From: Caulobacter sp. HMWF025
GTDB taxonomy: Bacteria; Pseudomonadota; Alphaproteobacteria; Caulobacterales; Caulobacteraceae
Direction of reading: 5' to 3'
Length of the DNA: 35,286 nucleotides
NCBI RefSeq assembly: GCF_003060965.1
Contig: NZ_QAII01000065.1
Span: 1-35,286 of the forward strand
The translations under genes were made by a program, and so were the position numbers. The notes beneath the pieces were generated by a model. The model saw only the letters and a list, made by a program, of their open reading frames with translations. It searched no databases and had not been told where the DNA came from. This document shows, one piece after another, positions 8,275-15,404 of this stretch; position 1 is the stretch's first letter; the number at the start of each line of letters is the position of its first letter.

Positions 8275-8388
8275 CGTCATCCCGCGCTTTATGCGCGGGA
8301 CCCATTTGACTGTCGCAGGTGCGGTACGCCGTGGATTTCCCACGTGGAAGCCGAACCATGGGTCCCGCGCATAAAGCGCGGGATGACG
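8275..8388. repeat. 31-bp perfect inverted repeat element
   Basis: Arms 8275-8305 and 8358-8388 are perfect 31-bp reverse complements (beginning CGTCATCCCGCGCTTTATGC). Each arm also contains an inner hairpin (CCCGCGC, TTTAT, GCGCGGG). The 52-bp spacer contains nothing recognisable. Same architecture as the other palindromic elements but a different sequence family. Confidence 0.85.
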
Positions 8389-8593
8389 GCTTGTTCGTTT
8401 TGGAAGCTGAACTTCCAAACGTCCGCAACGGGTCGGGAGCGGCAACTAGCTCGCCGCCTGAAACCGGACCTTCAACGATCATCCTCGAAGCGGCCCAAGC
8501 CAATGTCCGACAAGGCTGGAGGGACTGACGCTCAAACCGGTCCTTCTGTCAGGGAGAGCTGGACCATGGCCGTCCGACGTCTACCGCCGTCCC

Positions 8594-9463
8594 CTAGTCC
8601 TCATCCGGCCCCAGATCCGCCGCCGCCCAGGCGGCCGCTGACGCCAGGCTGGCGCCGCGGGCGCGGGCGGCACGGGCCAGGCGGCGGGCGACCGGGTCGT
8701 CGTCGATCTCGACCAGGCCGCGGGCCTCGCTGACCGCCGCCGTCAACCGCTCGAGGTCCTGGGGGCGCGAGAGCCGGTGGTCGCCGTCCTTGATCAGGGT
8801 GAAGACCACGTCCTGACCGGTCAGGGCATTGGCCAGCGCCAGGGCGTGGGTCCAGGGCACGTCGGGGTCGGCGCCGCCCTGCAGGATGCGCACCGGCACG
8901 TCGATCGGCACCGGACCGGGCAGGATCGACCACTGCGCCCCGTCCTCCAGCAGTGCCCGGGTGATCGGATAGCCGCCGTCGTCATAGTCGGACGGCCGGA
9001 TCCAGAAGCCGTCGCGGGCGATGGCGGCCCGGGCGTCCTCCGACAGTTCGGGGGCCATCAGCTTTTCGGTGAAGTCCGGGGCCGGCGCGATCAGCACCAT
9101 GGCCCTGACCCGCTCGGGCCGGGCCAGGGCGACCAGGCAGGCGATCCAGCCGCCCATCGACGAGCCCACCAGGATCAGCGGCCCCTCGGTCAATTCATCG
9201 ACGGCGGCCAGGGCGTCGGCGCGCCAGCGGCTGATCGTGCCGTCGGCGAAGCGGCCGTCCGACTCGCCATGTCCGAAATAGTCAAAGCGCAGGAACCGCC
9301 CGCCGGTCGCCTCGGCCTGCTCGGCCAGGGTCTGGGCCTTGGAGCCGGTCATGTCGGAGTGAAATCCGCCCAGCCAGACCACCGTGGCCCCCTCGCCCGA
9401 CACCTGGCGATAGGCCAGGCGGTGTTTGTCGTCGCGAACAAGCCACTCTGGGGATTCGGTCAT
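8594..9463 (-). CDS. Alpha/beta hydrolase, ABHD10-like serine esterase/thioesterase
   Basis: The 289-residue protein shows a complete alpha/beta-hydrolase plan. There is an oxyanion-region VVWLGGFHSDMTGSKA near residues 28-43 and FDYFGHGESDG at 60-70. The nucleophile elbow is GSSMGG, with Ser102. The acid is probably Asp199 in LQGGADPDVPW, and the base is His229 in DGDHRLS. The G-G-F-x-S-D-M-x-G pattern followed by FDYxGHGxS is typical of the ABHD10/palmitoyl-protein-thioesterase-like group; substrate is unknown. The C-terminal 40 residues are Ala/Arg-rich and dispensable-looking. It is cytoplasmic (no signal peptide). It is divergent from the glycosyltransferase gene, 54 nt away. Confidence 0.88.
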   Translation of the reverse strand: MTESPEWLVRDDKHRLAYRQVSGEGATVVWLGGFHSDMTGSKAQTLAEQAEATGGRFLRFDYFGHGESDGRFADGTISRWRADALAAVDELTEGPLILVGSSMGGWIACLVALARPERVRAMVLIAPAPDFTEKLMAPELSEDARAAIARDGFWIRPSDYDDGGYPITRALLEDGAQWSILPGPVPIDVPVRILQGGADPDVPWTHALALANALTGQDVVFTLIKDGDHRLSRPQDLERLTAAVSEARGLVEIDDDPVARRLARAARARGASLASAAAWAAADLGPDED

Positions 9464-9517
9464 GGCGCGGCCTTGATCCTTTCGCTAACTAAACGGGCCA
9501 TCTCAGCCGAGAGTCGC

Positions 9518-10699
9518 GTGCCCGACATTCCCGCCGATTTTACCCTTCTGCAGGTCACACCCGAACTGGAAACAGGCGGGGCCGAACAGACGACGATTGA
9601 TGTCGCCCATGCGGTCGTCGCGCAAGGCGGCAAGGCCCTGGTCGCGACCCGGGGCGGACGCATGGCCTCGCGGCTGGAAGCCGACGGCGGTCGGCTGGCC
9701 CAGATGCCGGCCCAGTCCAAGAACCCGCTGATCATGCTGGGCAATGCCGCGCGCCTGATCGACCTGATCCGGCGCGAGAAGGTCAGCCTGGTCCATGCCC
9801 GCTCGCGCGCTCCGGCGTTCAGCGCCCTCTGGGCTGCCCATGCGACGAAGACGCCGTTCGTGGCCACCTATCACGGGGTCTACAATGCCCGCTCCAGCCT
9901 GAAGCGCTGGTACAATGCGGTGATGACCAAGGGCACCCTGGTGATCGCCAACTCGGAATACACCCGCGCCCATGTGATTGCCGAGCACGGCGTGGACCCC
10001 GACCGGGTGGTGGCGATCCCGCGCGGCGTCGACCTGACGCGTTTTGAACCGGGTCTGGTCAGCCGTGACCGCCTCGCCGCCCTGCGCTCGGCCTGGGGCC
10101 TGGCGGCCGATGACCGCCGGCTGAAGGTCTTGCTGGCTGGACGTCTGACCCGCTGGAAGGGCCAGGCCATGGTCATCGAGGCCATGGCCCGCCTGAAGGC
10201 CGCCGGCGATCCGAAGATCCTGCTGCTGCTGGTCGGCGACGATCAGGGCCGCAAGGCCTATCGCGCCGAGCTGGAAGCCCAGATCGCGGCCGCCGGCCTG
10301 CAGGACGACGTGCGGATCGTCGGTCACTGCGACGACATGCCGGCCGCCTACCTGCTGGCCGATGTCGCCATCGCGCCCTCCCTCGAACCCGAGGCCTTCG
10401 GCCGCACGGCCGTGGAGCCCCAGGTGATGGGCCTGCCGGTTCTGGCCTCAGACCACGGCGCGGCCCGCGAGACGGTGGTTCCGGGCGAAACCGGCTGGCT
10501 CGTGAAGCCGGGCGATCCCGGGGCCTGGGCCGTGGCCCTGGCCGAAGCGCGCGATGCCGGGGCCTCACGCCGCCAGATCATGGGACAAAGTGCCCGGACG
10601 CGCGCCCGCCAGTTGTATTCGGTAGACGCCATGTGCGAAGCCACGCTCAAGGTCTATGCGCGGATTCTGAACGCAAGACCCCCGGAGCCAGGACGGTGA
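9518..10699 (+). CDS. GT4-family glycosyltransferase (GT-B fold)
   Basis: Transfers a sugar from an activated donor; in this setting probably to an envelope polysaccharide or LPS precursor, which is inference. The N-terminal half opens with the acceptor-domain signature LQVTPELETGGAEQTTIDVA. The C-terminal half has VLLAGRLTRWKGQ (phosphate-binding region), a VGHCDDMPAAYLLADV segment and the EX7E motif (EPEAFGRTAVEPQ) near residues 291-299. I choose GTG 9518 as start (393 aa) because it precedes the conserved N-terminus and has GAGAG upstream; the open frame extends far upstream only because it runs antisense to the hydrolase. The stop overlaps the next gene's GTG (GTGA), implying translational coupling. 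Confidence 0.9.
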   Translation: MPDIPADFTLLQVTPELETGGAEQTTIDVAHAVVAQGGKALVATRGGRMASRLEADGGRLAQMPAQSKNPLIMLGNAARLIDLIRREKVSLVHARSRAPAFSALWAAHATKTPFVATYHGVYNARSSLKRWYNAVMTKGTLVIANSEYTRAHVIAEHGVDPDRVVAIPRGVDLTRFEPGLVSRDRLAALRSAWGLAADDRRLKVLLAGRLTRWKGQAMVIEAMARLKAAGDPKILLLLVGDDQGRKAYRAELEAQIAAAGLQDDVRIVGHCDDMPAAYLLADVAIAPSLEPEAFGRTAVEPQVMGLPVLASDHGAARETVVPGETGWLVKPGDPGAWAVALAEARDAGASRRQIMGQSARTRARQLYSVDAMCEATLKVYARILNARPPEPGR

Positions 10700-11664
10700 G
10701 CAAGGAAATCAAGAAGGTCCTGGTGATCAAGCTGGGGGCCCTCGGGGATTTCGTGCTGGCGCTCGCCGCGATGAAGAAGATCCGCGAAGCCCACCCCAAG
10801 GCCAAGATCACCCTGCTGACCACCCCGCCGTTCGAGGCCCTGGCCAGGCTGAGTCCCTATTTCAACAGCATCGAGACGGACGGTCGTCCCGGCGACGTCG
10901 GCGACCTGACCAAGATGCTGGGACGCCTGCGCGCGGCCCGCTACGACCGCGTCTATGACCTGCAGACCAACAGCCGCACCAACTGGTACTTCCAGGCCCT
11001 GCGGCCGTTTCCGCCGCAATGGAACGGCATCGCCTCCGGCTGCGCCCTGCCCCAGCGCGGCACGGCCCGGCTGCGGATGCACACCCTGGAGCGTCAGGCC
11101 GACCAGCTGCGCGCCGCCGGCATCTGGCCCGACGCCCCGACCGAGCCCGGCAGCGCCCCGCCGCCGGACCTGTCCTGGATCCTGCGCCGCCACAAGGAGC
11201 CGCGGCCGGTGGCCGGCGCGGCGGCCCCGCGTCCCTATGTGCTGTTCGTGCCGGGCGGCTCGGCCCACCGGCCCGAAAAGCGCTGGCCGGTCGAGAACTT
11301 CGCCCAGCTGGGCTCGCTGCTGAAGGCCCGGGGCCTCGACATCGTCATCATCGGCGGGCCGCAGGAAAGCGCCATGGCCCGCCAGATCCAGAAGGCCGTG
11401 GGCCAGGCCCGCGACCTGACCGGCCGCACCGACTTTGCCCAGCTGGCCGTGCTGGGAGCAAAGGCGGCCCTGGTGGTCGGCAACGACACCGGCCCAACCC
11501 ATCTGCTGGCCGCCGCCGGGGCCCCGACCATCGCCCTGTTCTCCGGGGCCTCGGACCCCGACCTGTGCGGCCCGCGCGGCCATGTGGCGGTGATCCGCTC
11601 GCCCGACCTCAAGGCCCTGCCCGTCTCGACCGTGGCCAGCGCCGCGATGAGCCTGCTGCCCTAG
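10696..11664 (+). CDS. GT9-family heptosyltransferase-like protein
   Basis: GT9 enzymes move ADP-heptose (or a related sugar) onto the lipopolysaccharide core. Visible hallmarks: the N-terminal beta-strand and glycine loop VLVIKLGALGDFVLALAAM, an inverting-GT9 linker region, and the C-terminal sugar-nucleotide site VVGNDTGPTHLLAAAGAPTIALFSGASDP (about residues 265-293). At 322 aa it has normal family length. The start GTG 10696 overlaps the upstream stop by GTGA, so it forms a two-gene unit with the GT4 enzyme. Whether it is WaaC- or WaaF-like cannot be decided. Confidence 0.9.
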   Translation: MSKEIKKVLVIKLGALGDFVLALAAMKKIREAHPKAKITLLTTPPFEALARLSPYFNSIETDGRPGDVGDLTKMLGRLRAARYDRVYDLQTNSRTNWYFQALRPFPPQWNGIASGCALPQRGTARLRMHTLERQADQLRAAGIWPDAPTEPGSAPPPDLSWILRRHKEPRPVAGAAAPRPYVLFVPGGSAHRPEKRWPVENFAQLGSLLKARGLDIVIIGGPQESAMARQIQKAVGQARDLTGRTDFAQLAVLGAKAALVVGNDTGPTHLLAAAGAPTIALFSGASDPDLCGPRGHVAVIRSPDLKALPVSTVASAAMSLLP

Positions 11665-11671
11665 AATAAGC

Positions 11672-11722
11672 CTTGTCATCCCGGGCGGACCCCGGCGAGA
11701 GCCGGGGGGAGACCCGGGACCG
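11672..11722 (+). repeat. Half copy of the CTTGTCATCCCGG palindromic repeat
   Basis: Begins CTTGTCATCCCGGGCG and contains the internal hairpin CCCCGGCGAGAGCCGGGG, but lacks the mirrored right arm. It sits between convergent genes and could also help terminate transcription, although no T-run follows. Confidence 0.6.
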
Positions 11723-11735
11723 CCAAGCCTGAACC

Positions 11736-12356
11736 TCAATACCCCGCATACCGCCCCGGCCGGTGATTGGCGATGATCACCAGGCTGAGGGCCACGGCCG
11801 AGAGAATCGACAGGGCCAGCCGGGCCGGGTCGATCACGGCAAAGGCGGCCGCCACGATCAGGCAATCGGCCACCATCTGCACCTTGCCGGCACTGACTCC
11901 GCGCTTTTCCTGCAGATAGAGCGCCAGCACCCCGATTCCGCCGACACTGGCGCGGTGACGGGCCAGGGCCAGGATGCCCATGCCGATGATCGTGCCGCCG
12001 AACACCGCCGCGAACAGCGGGTCAACGCCGGTGACCTTCAGCCAGTGCGGCATGCCGAAGGCCAGTCCCGCCAGCAGCAGGTTGGTGGCCAGGGTCTTGA
12101 GCGTGAACATCCAGCCCAGGGTGCGCTGGGCCAGGATGTAGAAGGGAATATTGAGCACCAGGAACACCGTCCCGACCGGCCAGTCGGTCAGATAGGACAG
12201 GATCAGCGCCACCCCCGCGACCCCGCCGGTCACCAGTCCCGCCGTCTTCAGCAGGGTCAGGCCCACCGCGATGAAGCTGGAGCCGATCAGCAGGGCGTGG
12301 ACGTCTTCAAGGGCAGTGTGGCGGGTTTGAACCATGGCGAGGGCAGGCGTTTCCAT
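11736..12356 (-). CDS. YitT-family membrane protein
   Basis: A 206-residue inner-membrane protein with about five or six transmembrane segments. It shows the YitT-type N-terminal pattern GSSFIAVGLTLLKTAGLVTGGVAGVALILSY and later TIIGMGILALARHRASVGGIGVLALYLQEKRG. YitT proteins are widespread but of unknown biochemical role. This copy has the transmembrane domain but not the C-terminal DUF2179 domain of longer homologues. Start is taken at ATG 12356; a second in-frame ATG at 12335 (MVQTRHTALEDVH) is equally possible and neither has a convincing ribosome site. It is divergent from infC. Confidence 0.85.
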   Translation of the reverse strand: METPALAMVQTRHTALEDVHALLIGSSFIAVGLTLLKTAGLVTGGVAGVALILSYLTDWPVGTVFLVLNIPFYILAQRTLGWMFTLKTLATNLLLAGLAFGMPHWLKVTGVDPLFAAVFGGTIIGMGILALARHRASVGGIGVLALYLQEKRGVSAGKVQMVADCLIVAAAFAVIDPARLALSILSAVALSLVIIANHRPGRYAGY

Positions 12357-12453
12357 CAGTGACCGGGTGGGTCCCTGCCTGTCCGTTTCCGCCCTGCGAC
12401 GCCCTGTCGCCCGAAAGGATGGGCGGCAAGCGGCTGTCTTTGGTTCGCGCCGC

Positions 12454-12484
12454 TTGATAGGGGGCACCCGACAGGTCATATATC
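12454..12484 (+). promoter_or_regulatory. Possible promoter for infC
   Basis: TTGATA (12454-12459) and an AT-rich TATATC (12479-12484) are separated by 19 nt, longer than ideal; the AT-rich patch stands out in this GC-rich DNA. A small G/C hairpin follows at about 12492-12514 in the predicted leader. Confidence 0.3.
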
Positions 12485-12533
12485 AATATCTCGCCGCGCG
12501 CTTCCGCGCAGCGCGACCTTCTTCAACTGTACC

Positions 12534-12548
12534 GGAGCCGCCCCTATT
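12534..12548 (+). promoter_or_regulatory. Ribosome binding site selecting the infC ATT start
   Basis: GGAG at 12534-12537, 8-nt spacer, ATT at 12546. This spacing is ideal for ATT and poor for the ATG 12 nt further on. Confidence 0.65.
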
Positions 12549-13079
12549 CGCCGTCCTATGCAAACGCCGCCCGTCAAGGACGGGCCGCGTATCAACGATG
12601 AAATCCGCGTCCCGCGCGTCCTGCTGATCGACCAGAACGGCGAGAAGCAAGGCGAGATGCCGACCGCTTCCGCCCTCGAGGCGGCAGAAGAAGCCGGCCT
12701 GGACCTGGTGGAAATCGTTCCGAACGCCAACCCGCCCGTCTGCAAGATTCTGGACTATGGAAAGTTCAAGTTCCAGGAACAGAAGAAGAAGAACGAGGCG
12801 CGCAAGCGGCAGAAGGTCGTCGAGCTCAAGGAAATCAAGCTCCGTCCGAACATCGACATCCACGACTACGAGGTGAAGGCGAAAGCCATGCACCGGTTCT
12901 TCGACGAAGGCGACAAGGTCAAGGTGACCCTGCGCTTCCGCGGCCGGGAAATGGCCCACCCCGAACTGGGCATGAAGCTGCTGATCAAGGTCAAGACCGA
13001 CTTTGAGGAAGTGGCCAAGGTCGAGTACGAGCCCCGCATGGAAGGCCGTCAGATGATCATGATCCTCGCGCCGAAGTGA
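12546..13079 (+). CDS. infC: Translation initiation factor IF-3, probable ATT start
   Basis: IF-3 binds the 30S subunit, blocks premature 50S joining and checks start-codon choice. The product (177 aa from ATT) has the N-domain ([52 protein letters not shown]), the linker helix and the C-domain ([20 protein letters not shown] ... [14 protein letters not shown]). The start is ATT at 12546: a GGAG at 12534-12537 lies 8 nt upstream, whereas the in-frame ATG at 12558 would be 20 nt from it. Starting at ATT gives the RRP N-terminus typical of alphaproteobacterial IF-3. Non-AUG starts permit IF-3 autoregulation in E. coli. A strong terminator follows, so rpmI-rplT, usually adjacent, lie 6.6 kb away. 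Confidence 0.93.
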   Translation: MRRPMQTPPVKDGPRINDEIRVPRVLLIDQNGEKQGEMPTASALEAAEEAGLDLVEIVPNANPPVCKILDYGKFKFQEQKKKNEARKRQKVVELKEIKLRPNIDIHDYEVKAKAMHRFFDEGDKVKVTLRFRGREMAHPELGMKLLIKVKTDFEEVAKVEYEPRMEGRQMIMILAPK

Positions 13080-13109
13080 TCTGAGTCCCGACACGCCGAT
13101 CGACAGGAA

Positions 13110-13141
13110 CGCCCCGGACACCGTCCGGGGCGTTTTTGTTT
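13110..13141 (+). terminator. Rho-independent terminator after infC
   Basis: Perfect 10-bp stem CGCCCCGGAC / GTCCGGGGCG with an ACC loop, followed by TTTTTGTTT. It starts 31 nt after the infC stop. An identical hairpin is found at 15269. Confidence 0.93.
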
Positions 13142-13228
13142 GCGGCCCCTGGCGAGACAACCTCAAACGCGTCTCGACACGAACACTCGCCCTGATAGAA
13201 ATTGCTGCAGGTCGGGGGATTGTTCAGC

Positions 13229-15181
13229 GTGAAGAAGATGCATTTAGCCGCAATGGCGGCATGCCTGGCGATGCTGGTCGCTGCACCGGCCTCGCATGCG
13301 GCGACCGAGAAGACCCCCCTGGCCGCCTATGGTGGCCTGCCCAATATCGAACAGCTCGAAATCTCGCCGGACGGTACCAAGCTCGCCGTGGTGGTCACCA
13401 ACCAGGAAAACCGGGCGATCGTTGTTCGGGGTACGGCGGAGGACAGTAAGCCAGAACGGGTCTTGCTGTTCGACAATCACAAGCTGCGAAGTGTGCGCTG
13501 GGCGGGGCAGGATCATCTGCTGATCACCACCTCCCAGGTGGTCGAGACCCTCCGCTTCGAGGGCCCCAAGCGCGAATACCTGATGGCCTTCGACTACAAT
13601 CTCGTCACCGGCAAGCAGACCAAGCTGATGACGAAGCTGCCGGGCACCCTGAGCGTGGTGCTGGGCCCTCCGGAGGTGCGGATCATAGACGGTGCCCCCT
13701 ATGCACTCGTCGAGGGGATCAATGTCGAGGATGTCCAGGGCCGAAACAGCCTGTTCCGGATCAATCTGGAGACCGGCTTTACCTCGAAAATCGACATCGG
13801 CGGCGATGTCGATACCGACGACTGGCAGGTCGGCCCTGACGGTACGCCCATGGGCCAGACCCTCTACAACGAGAAACGCCAGGCCTGGACCCTCAAGGTG
13901 CGCGACGAGGCCGACTTCAACATCGTCGAGCGGGCAACCCTGCCCATGGGTTCCAGACAGATCGAGGGTCTGGGGCGCGACGGGCGATCCGTGGTGGTCT
14001 GGGTCGACGATCCGGCCAATCCCGACCAGACGATCCTGCGCGAATACCGGGCCGACGGCAGCAAGACCGATGTTCCCGGCTCCGCCGCGTTTGAAGGCCT
14101 GATCTTCGCGCCCGGTGACTCCCGGCTGATCGGCGGGGTCAGGCAGGCAGGGGATGTTGCGGCATATGAGTTCTTCGACCCCAGGGATCAGGCGGCCTGG
14201 CAGACGGTCCTCAAGGCCTTTCCCGGCGACCAGGTGGCGCTGACCTCCTGGTCAGACGACCGTCGCAAGGTGGTGGTGATGGTCGACTCGCCGATGGTCG
14301 GCCCGGCCTATGCCCTGGTCGATCTCAACACCAAGAGCGCCCGCTGGCTGGGCGACATCTATCGCGGCCTGCACTCCGACAGCGTTTCGGAGGTGCGACC
14401 GGTCCGCTACAAGGCCGCCGACGGACTTGAGATCAACGGCTATCTCACCCTGCCGAAGGGACGAGACCCCAAGAACCTGCCGCTCATCGTGTTCCCGCAC
14501 GGCGGTCCGGAAGGTCGCGATGTGCTCGGCTTCGACTGGCAGGCCCAGGCCCTGGCCTCCCGCGGCTATGCGGTCCTGCAGCCCAATTTCCGGGGCTCGG
14601 AGGGCTATGGCAGGGCTTTCCTCGAGGCCGGCTTTGGCCAATGGGGCAAGAAGATGCAGACCGACCTCTCCGACGGTGTGCGCGATCTTGCGGCGCAGGG
14701 GATCATCGATCCCAAGCGGGTCTGTATCGTCGGCGGCAGCTATGGCGGCTATGCCGCCCTGGCCGGAGCAACCATCGATACCGGCGTCTATCGCTGCGCG
14801 GTGTCGATCGCCGGCCCGTCGGACCTCAAACGCTTCCTCGACTACACGGGCTCGCGGTATGACGGCCCCAATTCAGCCCTGCGCTACTGGTTGCGGTTCA
14901 TGGGAGCCGACGGCGTGCGCGATCCGGACCTGGCCACCCTTTCGCCGGCGCGACTGGCGGACCGGGCAAGCATTCCGATCCTGCTGATCCACGGCAAGGA
15001 CGACACGGTGGTCCCCTACGATCAGAGCCAGGTGATGGCGGCCGCGCTCAAACGGGCCGGACGTCCGGTCGAGATAGTCACGCTGGACGGTGAAGACCAC
15101 TGGCTGTCCCGCGGCGCGACCCGCCTGACCATGCTGACCGCGACCGTCGACTTCCTCGAGAAGCACAATCCGCCGGACTAG
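13229..15181 (+). CDS. Exported S9-family (prolyl oligopeptidase-type) peptidase, copy 1
   Basis: A serine peptidase of the dipeptidyl/acylaminoacyl-peptidase type, likely cutting short peptides in the periplasm. It has a signal peptide (KKMHLAAMAACLAMLVAAPASHAA), a beta-propeller region with repeated strands such as LEISPDGTKLAVVV, and a C-terminal alpha/beta-hydrolase domain. Nucleophile Ser504 lies in GGSYGGY, probable acid Asp592 in HGKDDTVVP, and His624 in GEDHWLS. Start GTG 13229 follows a GGTCGGGGG ribosome site at 9 nt; that site lies inside the longer open frame beginning at 13202, so the longer start is unlikely. 650 aa. A diverged paralogue follows in tandem, separated by a copied piece of infC. 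Confidence 0.93.
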   Translation: MKKMHLAAMAACLAMLVAAPASHAATEKTPLAAYGGLPNIEQLEISPDGTKLAVVVTNQENRAIVVRGTAEDSKPERVLLFDNHKLRSVRWAGQDHLLITTSQVVETLRFEGPKREYLMAFDYNLVTGKQTKLMTKLPGTLSVVLGPPEVRIIDGAPYALVEGINVEDVQGRNSLFRINLETGFTSKIDIGGDVDTDDWQVGPDGTPMGQTLYNEKRQAWTLKVRDEADFNIVERATLPMGSRQIEGLGRDGRSVVVWVDDPANPDQTILREYRADGSKTDVPGSAAFEGLIFAPGDSRLIGGVRQAGDVAAYEFFDPRDQAAWQTVLKAFPGDQVALTSWSDDRRKVVVMVDSPMVGPAYALVDLNTKSARWLGDIYRGLHSDSVSEVRPVRYKAADGLEINGYLTLPKGRDPKNLPLIVFPHGGPEGRDVLGFDWQAQALASRGYAVLQPNFRGSEGYGRAFLEAGFGQWGKKMQTDLSDGVRDLAAQGIIDPKRVCIVGGSYGGYAALAGATIDTGVYRCAVSIAGPSDLKRFLDYTGSRYDGPNSALRYWLRFMGADGVRDPDLATLSPARLADRASIPILLIHGKDDTVVPYDQSQVMAAALKRAGRPVEIVTLDGEDHWLSRGATRLTMLTATVDFLEKHNPPD

Positions 15182-15191
15182 CGCCCGCTCT

Positions 15192-15237
15192 CCGCATGGA
15201 AGGCCGTCAGATGATCATGATCCTGGCCCCGAAGTGA
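15192..15237 (+). pseudogene. infC 3'-end remnant (last 14 codons plus stop)
   Basis: The bases encode [14 protein letters not shown] and a stop, identical in protein sequence to the end of IF-3 at 13034-13079. Nucleotide identity is near complete: 33 bases match without a break from 15192, with only two changes before the stop codon. There is no upstream reading frame, so this is a duplicated fragment. Similarity continues through the terminator. It marks the junction of a tandem duplication that copied the infC tail, terminator and peptidase gene. Confidence 0.92.
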
Positions 15238-15268
15238 TCTGATCCTTCAGGACGCCGATCGACAGGAA

Positions 15269-15296
15269 CGCCCCGGACACCGTCCGGGGCGTTTTT
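15269..15296 (+). terminator. Duplicated infC-type terminator after peptidase 1
   Basis: The same 10-bp stem, ACC loop and T-run as at 13110, embedded in an unbroken identical stretch of more than 40 bases (ACGCCGATCGACAGG onward). It now serves as terminator of the first peptidase gene. Confidence 0.92.
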
Positions 15297-15404
15297 GCTG
15301 GGCGATCCGGGGGGCGCTCCGGGAAAACAACCCAACAGTGCAAACCGCCTCGACCGCAGCCGAGGCCTGTTCTAGGTTCGCGGCAGTTTGGGGGAATTGA
15401 TGTG

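Larger units (their letters stand above)
7822..8593. other. Repeat-packed intergenic region between convergent genes
   Basis: No gene is credible here. Three different palindromic repeats lie end to end: 7872-7996, 8058-8253 and 8275-8388. The remaining bases to 8593 show nothing recognisable. The flanking genes converge, so the region is probably a sink for repeat insertion. Confidence 0.7.
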
